Positions 40,902 through 52,040 of a DNA stretch of 64,000 nt are shown here, piece by piece. Origin of the DNA: Lysinibacillus pakistanensis (GTDB taxonomy: Bacteria > Bacillota > Bacilli > Bacillales_A > Planococcaceae); contig BBDJ01000001.1 in NCBI GenBank assembly GCA_001312325.1, positions 310,001 through 374,000 on the forward strand. The letters run 5' to 3'. The notes under the pieces are model-generated. The model saw nothing but the letters and a program-made list of their open reading frames with translations, did not search any database and was not told the origin of the DNA. Numbering within the stretch: the stretch's first letter is position 1; each line of letters opens with the position of its first letter. A program made the position numbers and the translations under genes.

Positions 40902-43900
40902 TTATTTGATTTCAGCTTTACGTCGACGTAGGAAGAATAATGCACCAAGTACAAGTGCTACACCAATCAGTGTAAGTGCCGTTTGATCTGCACCATCTGT
41001 CTGTGGTAGTTTACCTTGTGCTTTTAACTGATCTTCTAGTCGTTTTGCATCCGTTTTAATTTTGTCAATATCCAGAGATTCCGCAACATCTTTCTGTTCC
41101 TCTTTTGTTAATAAACTATATTTATTGAGGAAATCATTATACGCATCTAGCGTGTCTTTTGTTGCTTTAGTTGGATTATATGGCGGTAACTTTTTACCTT
41201 GATCAATGACATTTTGAACAGAAGGTTAGATGCTTCTGTTTTTCCTGGAGTCGCTGAATTATTTGAATTTGTTGGTTCACCTGGTTTGCCCGGGCTTGTT
41301 GTTGGATCTGTTGGTTCACCCGGTTTGCCTGGATTTGTTGTTGGATCCGTTGGTTCACCCGGTTTACCTGGGTTTGTTGTTGGATCTGTTGGTTCACCCG
41401 GTTCGCCTGGATTTGTTGTTGGATCTGTTGGTTCACCCGGTTTGCCTGGGTTTGTTGTTGGATCTGTTGGTTTACCTGGTTTGCCTGGGTTCGGTTTTGG
41501 ATCAACTGGCTTGCCTGGATCTGGATTTGGCGGTATCCAACCACCACCTCCTGTATAAGATGGTTTTACCAATCCTGAGCATCCATCAGTTACCGTAATT
41601 GTACCTAATAACACATTGCCTTCATAAACATTGTAAATTCCTGGTTGAACTGTATAAGGGATTGTTCCTACACCTTGTTCATTCGTCTTACCAGAAGCAA
41701 TTGTGTTATGATATAAATCTTTAATTGTGAATGCTACATTTGGACGACCATAGCCATATAAATCTTGAACTGTTAATGTGAAAATTGGACACGCATTATT
41801 TGGAACTTGCACGGTAGCTCCACAAATATTATCCGCATAGCTTACGGTAATATCACCCAATTTAATACCAGCTTCATTAAATACGACGTAATTCTGTCCT
41901 TGCTGTAGCTTCGTCTTATCTTCAAATACAATTTTACCAGATGCATCAGTTTTACCAGATGTCACTACATCTCCAGCTTGATTTTTAATGACGATTAAAA
42001 CATTTGCACCAACAGGCTTAAGGTTTTTATCATTAACTGTTAGCGTAAATACTGGACAAGCGTTTTTCTGAACTACACCTTTACAGCCGTCTGTATAAGT
42101 GACTTTTACTTTTCCAATTTCATCACCTTTTACACCGCTATCTGTCTCCTCGTAGACTGTGTACATACCTGGTGATTGATTTTGTGGTAACTGAATTTCA
42201 CCGTTAGCATCTGTTTGACCAGTTGTCACAACATTGCCATTGCTATCTTCAATGACAACTTTCGTATTTCCTTTCAAGCTACCATCTGTATCTTTTACTG
42301 TAATTGTGAAAATATCACATGCACGAGGTTTCTCAGCAGTATCCTCACAGTTGCCTGAATACGTTACATCAAATTCATCAAGTACTTTCCCTGATGCCGT
42401 AATACTCACTTCAAATTTGCCAGAAGGCGTTGTTGCTGATGGGAATGTTACCTTACCGTTTTTGCCAACTATGGCTGTAAACGAATCTTTCGTAGCTGTG
42501 TTTGTAATTGTTACTTTTGTACCCTCTGCTAAAATACCATCCTCATCTTTCACTGTTAGCGTGAATACTGAACATGCTGGTAAAGGTTGAACAGTTTCTT
42601 CACAGTCAGTATCAACTGTAAATTCTCCGATTTTTGTACCATTTTCATATACTTCATATTCACCTGGCTTAATGTTTTGAATAGTCACCTTACCATTAGC
42701 ATCAGTTGCACTTAAAGGTTGTGGAACTATAGCATTTGGATTGTTTTTATCCTTAATTTCTACCGTGACACCTTGACGTGGTTTACTGTCCACATCATTT
42801 ACAGTTAATGTAAATACCTCGCAGGTAGGTGCCTGTGTGATTGTAGCCTCACAATTACCATTTTGATAGCTTACCTTTACATTTCCTAAGAAAACAGTAC
42901 CTTCATAAAGTTTATACGTCCCTGACGGTGTTGTAGATGGAATAGTAAATTTACCGTTGCCATCTGTTGTTGCAGTCGTAATAACTGTATTACTTGCATT
43001 TTTTTAATGTTATTGTTACATTTGGACGTGGATTATTTTGTTCATCATTTACCGTAATTGTGAATATTGGACATGAATTTACAGGCTGGACTTCACCATG
43101 ACACTCATTTTGGCCATATTTCACGATTACAGTTCCTAATAGGTTGTCATTTTCGTCCATTACATTATACTCACCTGCTTGCACGGTCTTGGTACCTGTA
43201 CCTGGTCGTTTAATATCAGATACTTTCCCCGAAGCATTAGTTGTACCTGTATATTTAGTAGCACCATTGCTATCTACTAATTTGATATTTTTATTAGCAA
43301 CAGCCTTTCCATCAATATCCTTCACTGTTAATGTGAATGCTGGACAGGCATTTGTTAAGCTAACATCCTCAATATTTTCAATAACATATGCTTTACCATC
43401 CACACCTGAAGTAATATCTATTTTTGCTCCCATTGTAATCGTAATTGGGGCAATTGAAACGTAGCCAGCTGGTGTAGTTTCTCTTAACGTATATTTACCA
43501 TAACGAACTTGTTCAAATGTCAATGTACCATCTGCACCTGTTGTTTTTTTCTTCAAGCTTAACTGTGTTATTTTTATTCCATAATTCAAACTTAACGCCA
43601 GCAAACTCTTCACGTGTACCTGTTAAAGGATTTACTTTGAATTTTTTTCAATTGCAATGTACCCTTAACACCTGATGCACTTGTATCTGATGAGCTATAT
43701 TTAAATAATTTACTATCGCCACCTTGGTCACTTGTACCTGCAGCTGTTGCTCCAGCATAGCCAATAGAGGCATTATTAGAAATTGTTTCTCCCGCGTTAC
43801 CATCCCCCATAAAGAATGTGGAATACGTAACAACATAGCCTTTACCATTTAATTCTCCTAAATCAAGACTAAAACTACCATCTGGGTTTAAAACAATTTC

Positions 43901-46714
43901 ACTAGCATCAACAGTAATAGGAGTTCCTACATTTTGAGAAGTCCCATTTGTATTCATCTTAATCTCTTGCTTCTTAAACGTATTTGTTAATATCTTTTGG
44001 TTACTTGATGGTGTGTCTGTTAATGTAATATTTCCTAAGTTTGAATTAGAAGCATTTACTGTAACTGTCCAATCAATAATATCTTTCGCTGGATCAGTTT
44101 TTGCTACCTTTGTGATTAACTGATTTGCAAGATTACTAATTGTTGCTGTTGCATTATAATTATAGCTTCCATTATGTGGTGTATCTAATGTTGCAGCATT
44201 TGTATAATTTCGTGAATTACTTGAGTTTTGACCATAAATATCGTCAGCATCTTTCGTTTTGTATTCAATTAAATACGCTTCGTTGTTTTCAGTAATTGGA
44301 TCTAGATTAACAAATGTAATTTCAAAGCCTGTAACCTTGCTATCTGTTAATGTTGCTGTAACATTCCATTTAGAAGGATCTAATACACCATCTTTTGTTC
44401 CCTCTTCTGTTGTTAATTTTAACTTAGAAATAGTAATTTGATCCTTTAAAATTTGTTCAGTTGGGACTGGGATATAGTGGCCAGCACCTAACGTATCTTT
44501 CAAAGTAGCATTATTAATATCTTGTTTGTTGATGTTAACCCCAATACGCCAAGAAAACTCTTGTGTATGGTTATCTACTGTAACTTTTTTTGTAACCATT
44601 ATTGTTTGTTGGAGAAGTAGAATCTGGCGTATAATTAGCAGTTCTATCTAAAGCCTGATTATTAGAACTTTTAGCTCCATTCCAAATTGCATCAGCTGTA
44701 TTAATATAGGCTGTTGCTACACCTCCATTTGGCAGAATATCATACTTTGTTTTATATCGAATAGTAACTGTGCGGTCTTTTGGAATGTCACTTGAAAATT
44801 CCACCTTAAAACCTTCATTACCTATTACTGGAGCATTACCAGTTTTATCTGTAATCGTGTACGTTAAACCATTTGCACCAGTAACCTCATAGAAATCAGT
44901 ACCGCTCCAAGATGTCAATGTATGTTTTAACGTTTCTCCAGCTTTATTTGTTGTTGTAAAGTCATCTTCTATTACAAAGTCTTTTAAATCTTTCTCAGCA
45001 TTAATGGTTAAAGTCCATATAATTGTTTTGTTTACATAGTCAATTGCCCCACGTGCTTTATTGAAAATGTTTGGTGTAAGATCTATAGTAGCTGTGTCTG
45101 AACCATTATCTCCTCTTGTTACAGTATTTGTTACCGTACCTGTATTTGCATCTGTAACAAATTCATCTTCCAACTCAGTATCATAGACAATTTTAAATGC
45201 CGATGTCACTTCACCAGCTGGACCTGTTGTATTAGTTGAATGATCAAAGTTAATTATAAAACCATCATTATTTTGTGAATCAAAGCTATAGTCTTGACCT
45301 TCACTTAAAAGAGTAGAAGATTCTTCCGTTTGACCATCATTCGATAAAGTTACACGGTATACTTCAAAACTACTGTAATTTATTTTATGCTTACCAGTAG
45401 TTGGCGATGAGCCTTTCAATGTATCTGTTAATTTCGCTTGATCAGCCGGAATTTTTTTGTCCTAGCCAGTTATACTTAATTGTCCATGTCGAATTATATT
45501 TATCGCCACTTCTTTCTTTATCTAAGCTTGGTCCAAACTGTACATTTTGTGATCCATTGGCTGTTGTGTTGGCAGGAATATTTGTTCCTGTCAAAGTAGC
45601 TACGTTTGTATATTGCATACTTGATGCAGTTGGATCTGCAGTTACAACAGTGTTATACGTTATTTTGTATGCATAGTAACCATCTGCTAATGCAATTGGA
45701 AATGCAGTTTCAGTGCTTATATCGTTTACGACACCTGGGTTATTCGGGTCAAAGCCATTCAAGCCAATTTTATAGCGCTCAACTGTAATATCCCCTGTCA
45801 ATTCATGCTTTGCATCTGGTACATCATTCAAACTTGCACTTTCAAGTTTTTGCCCACCTGTATTCACCCAAACAGTCCATGGAATCGTTACTTCTCCACT
45901 TGCGTTACGTGTAATAGAGCCAGCTTTTTTAGATAATAATTGGCCGTTACCTGCAGGTGCAAATTCAAAATCTAATTGAACATTTGCTCCTCCAAGCACT
46001 GGGATTATTAATGATTGTTCAAGTTCACTTTCGTCAGCGAAGTTACCGAATTTTGCCATAAACTCAAAACTCATACTTCCCACTTGCCCTTGTTCTAGCT
46101 CACTATCAAGTGTCACTGTTACTGTTTTTGTAGCACTGTTATAGCTTGAAGAATAGGCTAACCAATCACCAGTCTCTGTCAATGTTCTTGATTGATTAAA
46201 AGAACCCGGTGTGTACTCTTCAATCATATTTGCAGGCAATTGGAATGTAAATGTAGAGCCTATTCCATAATCGATTGTTGGATTTACAGGGAATGTGTAA
46301 TTTAGATAAACCACATCACCCTTTTTTTGGTTTTGCTCCGGAATAATTTGCTAAATCAGTAGCATTTGTAATTAGTGTGCCTCCTTGTGAAAAGAGCTTT
46401 AAACCACTAAATGACATCGTTACGTCAGCTTGCATATTTTCAGCAGGATAGCCTACTGGAGCTCCTAATGGCATCATTAGCTGTGGCTTTTCTTCAGGCT
46501 TTGTTTTATCCTCAGGAGTTGTCACTTCAGCGGTATCCCCACTTGTTACATTTGGGTCATCTCCTTCACCACCAGAACTAGTTCCAGCATCTTCGCTAGA
46601 TTCAGTTGGCGGTGTCACAGGAGGCTCCCCCTCGTCTGCAAACACTGAAATTGGTGAAAGCACTGTTTGAAAGACTAGCAGCAATATAATTATTGCTAAA
46701 TTTAATTTCTTCAT
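40902..46714 (-). CDS. Large repeat-rich cell-wall-anchored surface protein (adhesin-like, LPQTD signal)
   Basis: ~1930 residues. Signal peptide MKKLNLAIIILLLVFQTVLS..VFADE; a Pro/Thr/Glu-rich stalk; several long beta-rich domains of the bacterial adhesion type (residues ~150-1050); one SpaA/Cna-B-like domain (YGKYTLRETTPAGYV); seven ~80-residue repeats, each starting C(P/S)xFTxTVxD with a second Cys near its end; ~6 copies of a 13-residue Pro-rich linker (GEPTDPTTNPGKP); a helical segment; LPQTD; a membrane helix; and RRRK. Extra bases at 46322, 45452, 44585, 43642, 43544 and 42999. A missing base near 41230 puts the anchor out of frame. Start 46714 behind AAAAGGAGAG. Confidence 0.88.
41277..41515 (-). 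repeat. 39-bp coding repeats (Pro-rich linker)
   Basis: About six direct repeats of 39 bp encoding GEPTDPTTNPGKP and close variants, inside the surface protein just before its C-terminal anchor. Such linkers span the peptidoglycan. Copy number is likely to vary between strains. Confidence 0.85.
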
Positions 46715-46760
46715 GTTTCTCTCCTTTTCTAAGTTCAGAGAGATACCTGTTGGTGTTTGC

Positions 46761-46847
46761 TGACGACGTTGCATCCTTTCATTATGTCGGAAAGGAATGC
46801 CACAAACATTAGGCTGGTCTCTCTTTCCTTCATTTAACTTGTCGTCA
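46761..46847 (-). promoter_or_regulatory. Structured 5' leader of the surface protein gene
   Basis: On the minus strand TTGACGAC at the 5' side pairs with GTCGTCAG 87 bases later. Inside, CTTTCC can pair either with an upstream GGAAAG or, as TCCTTTC, with a downstream GAAAGGA. Two mutually exclusive hairpins within a closing stem, ending ~45 bases before the start codon, suggest a switch-like leader. It does not fit the cyclic-di-GMP riboswitch consensus that I know. Confidence 0.45.
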
Positions 46848-47084
46848 AAGGTGAATACATCCTACACGTTAGTAATCATGCTGACTGATTGTAGTGTGTT
46901 GTACTGATACTTGTATCCATTTTACTAATACTGTGACGCCTTTTAAAATGGGCCTCACCCCCTTTAGGGTTTTAGTCTCATTATAAAAAGCACTACTGAA
47001 CAAATTCTAAACAATTCCACATTTTTCATTAACAAAATTCCAAAAAAAGTCTATATTTTCCCAATTACATTGATTTTTATGCAA
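46848..47084. other. Promoter region of the surface protein gene
   Basis: About 240 AT-rich bases upstream of the structured leader. A GGGTGAGGCCC...GGCGTCAC stretch on the minus strand around 46930-46965 is GC-rich for this region. No gene was seen. Confidence 0.35.
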
Positions 47085-47129
47085 AAATAAAAACAGTAAA
47101 CAATCACTCGAGTTGAGTTTGTTTACTGC
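47085..47129 (-). terminator. ywfO terminator
   Basis: Stem CAGTAAACA/TGTTTACTG around an ACTCGAGT-type inner palindrome, with TTTTTATTTTT following on the minus strand. Confidence 0.88.
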
Positions 47130-47200
47130 CCTACTTACAAATACCGGTAAAAGGAAAAATCGATATACAAAATTTATACATTTTAAATTTATTCTAGGAT

Positions 47201-48517
47201 TTATTTTTTTCCCTTTTTCTTTTAACAATGTTAAGATTTCTTTCTTTACCTTAGCATGTGTCTGATCATCCTCTAAAAAATCTAAAGGGAAATATACTTT
47301 ATGATCTCGTTTCATGCGACCAGAAATGGAATCAACAATAATTGATTCCCGTGACAGCTCCCGCAACTCTCCGTTTTTCATTTCTAAAAAAAATCGGTAC
47401 CCTTACTTCTTCCTCACCCGGTCGATAAAAATCGTATGGTAAATCTGCAGTTGTATCGTGGACAAGGTAATAATCTGGATTTAACTCCACTTGCTTGAAA
47501 AGTGATTGAAGTTTTTGATATTTGTCTAGCTCTACCCCTGGATCTAAATCGATGTACTGGAATAGCTTACGATTCACAAATCGGCGACTTAAATCGCTTA
47601 AGATAGCATCTTCTTCTTGCATCCAAAGTTGAAAATATGTAAAAAGAATGCTTTCATCTAATGCAAGATAATCCTCAAGCGTAATAGAGTTGCGGAAAAA
47701 TGCTTTAAAATGTGTAGGCTCATGCTTAAAATGATAGTTTTCTAAGCTTAATTGCTTTGCTCGTTTTAAAATATTATTTAAGACCACCTCTGCACTACGA
47801 GAAACTGGATGAAAATAAATTTGCAGATACATTTGGTAGCGGCTCATAATATAATCTTCCACTGCATGCATGCCAGTTGCCTTAATCACCACTTGATTTT
47901 TTTCGCGGACGCATAACTCTTAAGATTCGTTCCATATCAAAATGACCGTAGCTGACCCCTGTAAAATAGGCATCACGCTGTAGGTAATCCATACGGTCAG
48001 CGTCGATTTGACTGGATATTAAGCTGACTACTTGCTTATTTGGATAGGTTTTTTCAATGACTTGAGATACCTTCTCTGGGAAATCAACAGCAACTTTCTT
48101 TAAGACTGCATTAACTTCCGTATTACCAAGTAAAATTTGTGTTGTATAAAATTCATGGTCCAGCTCAAAGACATTTTCGAAAGCATGTGAAAATGGACCA
48201 TGTCCCAAATCATGTAATAGGGCTGCACAAAGCACAAGTAGTCGTTCATCTTCGTCCCATTCTGGACGGCCAGCAAATATATCATCTACTATACGGCGTA
48301 CAATCTCATAAACGCCAAGTGAATGACTAAAACGGCTGTGCTCCGCCCCATGGAATACCAAAAATGTTGTACCGAGCTGACGAATTCTACGTAATCGTTG
48401 AAATTCTTTCGTCCCCACTAAGTCCCAAATTACCTGATCCCGTACATGCACATAGCGATGCACTGGGTCCTTAAATACTTTCTCCTCCTGTAATTTAGCT
48501 TCTGCATAATGTGTCAT
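47201..48517 (-). CDS. ywfO: HD-domain phosphohydrolase YwfO
   Basis: ~437 residues. HD-type metal phosphohydrolase related to dGTP triphosphohydrolases: RFSHSLGVYEI, the HD pair ALLHDLGHGPFSHAFE, and the later metal Asp in SSQIDADRMDYLQRDAY. Substrate in Bacillus is not settled. Extra bases at 47897 (RPREKNQVVIKATG), 47386 (PIFLEMKNGELREL) and 47204 split or extend it; with the last corrected it ends LLKEKGKK at 47201. GGAGGAGAAAG lies near the start, with an ATG at 48517. Confidence 0.88.
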
Positions 48518-48699
48518 TTGTTCAGCACCCCCGTTTCGTTATTTGTTCTATTATATGCGATAAATATTGGGCTAGCATACATATTTCTCTTCCATTATAG
48601 AGACTATCAACCTAAATGATTGGATATTCACCAAAATTAGATTTCTATGGACCAAATAAAAACGCTCTTTCAAGATTGTAAATACCTAAACATCTTAAA

Positions 48700-48735
48700 G
48701 AAAACAAAAACTATCCTCAGCGAGTGAAGATAGCA
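48700..48735 (-). terminator. Terminator of the DUF1450 gene
   Basis: Stem GCTATC/GATAG(T) with TTTTTGTTTT following on the minus strand, just after the gene end. Confidence 0.75.
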
Positions 48736-48747
48736 TGCTTGTTTTTC

Positions 48748-48972
48748 TTATTTTTTTAATTTTGCTAACACTTTTTCCATAAGCTCTTCTTCCGTTAAGG
48801 CTGCAACAGGGCGGCTATTTACAAATGTAAATGTTTTTTTACGTCCTGGGCCACAATAGGAATGACAGCCGATTTCGATGGTTGCATCAGGATCAATTTC
48901 CTTTAATTTTGGAATTAACGTTTTTAAGTTAACGGCCTGACATTCATCGCAAACTTTAAATTCGTTTGCCAT
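48748..48972 (-). CDS. DUF1450 small cysteine protein
   Basis: 74 residues with four Cys in two pairs: CDECQAVN near the N terminus and [14 protein letters not shown] in the middle. This resembles the DUF1450/YuzB-like family with a thioredoxin-like or metal-binding fold. Function unknown; a redox or zinc/iron role is a guess from the Cys pattern. AAAGGG lies upstream. It is a monocistronic unit between ywfO and rsfA. Confidence 0.8.
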   Translation of the reverse strand: MANEFKVCDECQAVNLKTLIPKLKEIDPDATIEIGCHSYCGPGRKKTFTFVNSRPVAALTEEELMEKVLAKLKK

Positions 48973-49221
48973 TTTGTCGACAACCCTTTCTATATAGTAT
49001 TTTTTTCATTCAAAAACATTCAAAAACATCACTTTTATTGAACGCACGACCTTCGCATATTTAAGTATGCAGCATGCGTACAAACCTACATCGGGTATTG
49101 TATCGCACTTTTCACCTTGTATTCAAGCATAATTCCTTCCACATAGGTGAATAAAAGGTTAAAAGATTGGTCATGCTAGTCTTAAATAAAGAAGTTCCAA
49201 ATAAAGGTGGGAGGATTTTAT

Positions 49222-49875
49222 ATGAGTAAAGTAAGACAAGATGCTTGGTTACAAGAAAATGATGAATTATTAGCAGAGGCGGTTATTCGCCATGTAACAG
49301 AGGGTAGTACACAGCTTAATGCCTTTGAAGAAGCTGGTGATGCGTTAAATCGTACAGCTGCTGCCTGTGGTTTTCGTTGGAATGCTGTTGTTCGTAAGGA
49401 ATATGAGGAGCAATTAGCTGAAGCGAAAAAGGAAAGAAAAGAGAGAATGCGAGTGTTGGGTGCACCAGCTAGACGACGTGCCTCTAGTATGTTTACAGTC
49501 AATAGTAGTGCCGCAGAGGGTAAATCCATTCCATTATCTGCATTATCTCTTGATATTGTCATAGCCTACTTACTACGTTTACAGCATTCTGGTGAGCTAG
49601 GTAATGAGTCTACAAAATGGAGACAGCTAGTACACGTAACATCCGAGAAAAATAAAAAAACTAGAAAAAAACCATTACACAGCTAGAGGAAGAGAATAGA
49701 GCAATTCGCAAAGATTACGAGCAATTTGTACAAATTATGAACCGTGCTAGGCGACTTGTAACACTAGATGAAGAGGAAGAACGAATTGCACCTGTTTTCA
49801 AAATGGAAAAAAAACGGAAATCTCGTTGTCAGTAGCTCTACTTTTCAACCGGAAAATGGCGATGCGCTTAGTTAG
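49222..49875 (+). CDS. rsfA: RsfA-type sporulation transcription factor
   Basis: ~216 residues. Myb/SANT-like N-terminal DNA-binding domain ([21 protein letters not shown], then [20 protein letters not shown]), a basic linker, and a C-terminal coiled coil ([22 protein letters not shown]). RsfA tunes sigma-F-dependent forespore genes in B. subtilis. I start at 49222 because GGTGGGAGG precedes it. Three runs are one base too long (49654, 49664, 49808). Corrected, it ends [18 protein letters not shown], with its stop inside the terminator stem. Confidence 0.88.
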
Positions 49876-49889
49876 CAGCATCGCTTTTT
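49860..49889 (+). terminator. rsfA terminator overlapping the stop codon
   Basis: GCGATGC/GCATCGC stem followed by TTTTT; the rsfA stop TAG lies in the loop. Confidence 0.85.
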
Positions 49890-49904
49890 CCTTTGTTGTT
49901 ACTA

Positions 49905-50738
49905 TTATTTAGGTGCAAGCATTTTCGTATTGCGCTCTAATACACGCTTTAAATAGAAAGCATATAACGTAAGCTCCTCATCATGAAAAGATTCAAATCG
50001 TATTTCTCCGGCCATTTTATGAATAAGGCGTTGTAATCGAATGATCACTGCTTCCACGGTTAAAGTTGCATCAACAAGCTCTGACAGTGAAGCCATCACA
50101 CTAGGGTCAATGCTAGGATACGTAAATTTTGTTGCCTCTCCCTGTAAACTTACCTCATAAAAGTCTCGAATAAGCGCTGCTCGTTCGGAACCGGTTCCCT
50201 CAATACATAGATAAATTTGCACGGCCACTCCTTGACGTAAACGCCTTTGCGAAATACCTGCAAATTTCTTCCCATCAATACTTAAATCATAGGAACCCGG
50301 ACAATAGGAACCTACAATTTCATAGGCTTCAATTCTATCTGCCACCTCAGGAAATAATCCTTTGATGAGAGCAACCATTACATCATAACCATCATTAATG
50401 CTTAATGCTTCTGTTTGTTCAGATAAAACAATTGAAATATTTAATACTCCTGCATCTAGTACCACTGCTAAACCTCCCGAATTACGGACAATAGGTTGAT
50501 AGGCACGTGCTTGGAGTAACTCCATCCCTTGCTGTACATAAGGTAAGCGATGATCCTGAATACCAAGGACAACTGATGCATTATGAACCCATGTACGAAT
50601 AGTTGGCGGAGAGGCTAATTGTCCCACTAACTGACATAAAGTATCATCTGTTGCAAAGGATTCAAGTGGCGATCTTTGCTTCGCGCTAATGGATTGATCG
50701 TAAAAACGCCAAATTGGCTGTTGTAAAATACTATTCAT
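49905..50738 (-). CDS. lipL: Octanoyl-[GcvH]:protein N-octanoyltransferase
   Basis: Amidotransferase that moves octanoyl groups from GcvH to E2 subunits in lipoate assembly. ~277 residues of the lipoate ligase-like fold: RNSGGLAVVLD, the thioester Cys in GSYCPGSYDLSI, and the Lys in DGKKFAGISQRR. The start MNSILQQPIWRF at 50738 fits the family; longer in-frame starts would overlap the hemQ promoter. B. subtilis lipL (ywfL) lies near rsfA and hemQ in the same way. Confidence 0.9.
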   Translation of the reverse strand: MNSILQQPIWRFYDQSISAKQRSPLESFATDDTLCQLVGQLASPPTIRTWVHNASVVLGIQDHRLPYVQQGMELLQARAYQPIVRNSGGLAVVLDAGVLNISIVLSEQTEALSINDGYDVMVALIKGLFPEVADRIEAYEIVGSYCPGSYDLSIDGKKFAGISQRRLRQGVAVQIYLCIEGTGSERAALIRDFYEVSLQGEATKFTYPSIDPSVMASLSELVDATLTVEAVIIRLQRLIHKMAGEIRFESFHDEELTLYAFYLKRVLERNTKMLAPK

Positions 50739-50895
50739 GCTTAGGGCTCCTCTATTTACATCTCTTCTCTTAAGCATACATAATCTGCGGAAGGTGTCAA
50801 ATTCGTGAAATACAATCATGAATTTAGGGATTTTGTACAAACTATGATAAACTAAATTTTGAATGTTATTCACTTATAAAGGAGTGTTTTCAATA

Positions 50896-51646
50896 ATGAA
50901 TGAAGCAGCTATTACTTTAGATGGTTGGTATGCTCTACATGATTTTCGCTCAATCGATTGGGCTTCATGGAAACTCGTTTCTGTTGAAGAACGCCAAGCG
51001 GCAGTCGAAGAATTCGTCGCGTATTTAGAAAAATTAAACGAAGCAGATATCGCTAAAACTGGTGCTCATGCCTTTTATGCAATCGTTGGCCAAAAAGCTG
51101 ATTTTATGATTATGACATTGCGTGAAACAATGGATGAGCTACAAGAGCTTGAAGCTGATTTTAATAAATTAGCAATTGCAGATTTTACAATTCCTACATA
51201 TTCTTATGTATCTGTTGTAGAGCTTTCCAACTATTTAGCTGGTGAATCAAACGAAGATCCATACCAAAATCCACATGTACGTGCACGTCTTTATCCTGAG
51301 CTTCCACGCTCTAAATATGTATGCTTCTATCCAATGGATAAACGCCGTCAGGGCAATGATAACTGGTACATGCTTTCAATGGATGACCGTAAAACATTAA
51401 TGCGTTCTCATGGTATGATTGGTCGTGGCTATGCTGGTAAAGTAAAACAAATTATCACTGGTTCTGTTGGCTTTGATGATCATGAATGGGGCGTAACATT
51501 GTTCGCAGATGACGTATTACAATTTAAAAAAATTAGTATATGAAATGCGCTTCGATGAAGTTTCTGCTCGATACGGGGAATTCGGTGCATTCTTCGTTGG
51601 TAACCTTCTTGATAACGAAAAACTAGTGAAATTCTTAACAGTCTAA
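50896..51646 (+). CDS. hemQ: Coproheme decarboxylase HemQ
   Basis: Chlorite-dismutase-fold enzyme that converts coproheme to heme b in the Gram-positive coproporphyrin pathway. ~249 residues: [26 protein letters not shown], the Tyr/Lys region [17 protein letters not shown], the heme-ligand His in [14 protein letters not shown], and [15 protein letters not shown]. One extra A in the run at 51526-51532 hides the end [19 protein letters not shown]...[17 protein letters not shown] precedes the ATG. Essential for heme, so a real break is unlikely. Confidence 0.93.
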
Positions 51647-51652
51647 TCCTAT

Positions 51653-51688
51653 AAAAATGCGAGCCCTTAAAATGGACTCGCATTTTTT
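51653..51688. terminator. hemQ terminator (also serves the facing gene)
   Basis: Stem AAAATGCGAG/CTCGCATTTT between the hemQ stop and the small membrane gene on the opposite strand. Confidence 0.9.
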
Positions 51689-51870
51689 AAAATTCATTTT
51701 CTTCACTTGCTTCTGATTCCAATATTAAAATTATGGTATGGATAAAAAAAGCCAGTTAGAATCATTAGGAAAACCAAATACCAGTTATATGGTTGATGGT
51801 AGAGTTCTGCTATACCTACAGCTGTAAATGCACTTACGATAATTGCTACAAACATACCAAAAATACGCAT
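51688..51870 (-). CDS. Small membrane protein, paralogue A
   Basis: ATG at 51870 behind AAGGAGTG. Two hydrophobic helices: MRIFGMFVAIIVSAFTAVGIA and WYLVFLMILTGFF. As written it ends at 51703 with a polar tail. If the 7-T run near 51745 is six, it continues IHTIILILESEASEENEF to 51688, giving one long second helix, which I prefer. It shares QPxxWYLxxxxxxxGFFI with the gene at 52041. No family recognised. Confidence 0.6.
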
Positions 51871-51979
51871 TGTAACACTCCTTCATGAAAGCAAAAAAAT
51901 ATTTTTCCACTTTAGTATGTCTCTGTTTATTTTCAATATACTTGCACGACAAAAAGTTTTTATCCTTTCAATAACAAAA

Positions 51980-52020
51980 ATAAGAAAGTATCACCTTAAC
52001 TTACGATGACACTTTCTTGT
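51980..52020 (-). terminator. Terminator of small membrane gene B
   Basis: Arms AAGAAAGT and ACACTTTCTT around a GATG/CACC-containing loop, with TTATTTTTG following on the minus strand. Confidence 0.75.
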
Positions 52021-52040
52021 TTTCAAATTACTTTCATCTC

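Noticed and set aside
41199..41598. Three long alternative frames opposite or beside the Pro-rich linker repeats
   Set aside because: They are by-products of the 39-bp coding repeats. The true frame encodes the linker GEPTDPTTNPGKP of the surface protein.
46761..46980. Cyclic-di-GMP class I riboswitch before the surface protein gene
   Set aside because: The expected GCAAACC, GGGACGCAAAGCC and GGUAGCGGGG blocks are not present; only a structured leader can be claimed.
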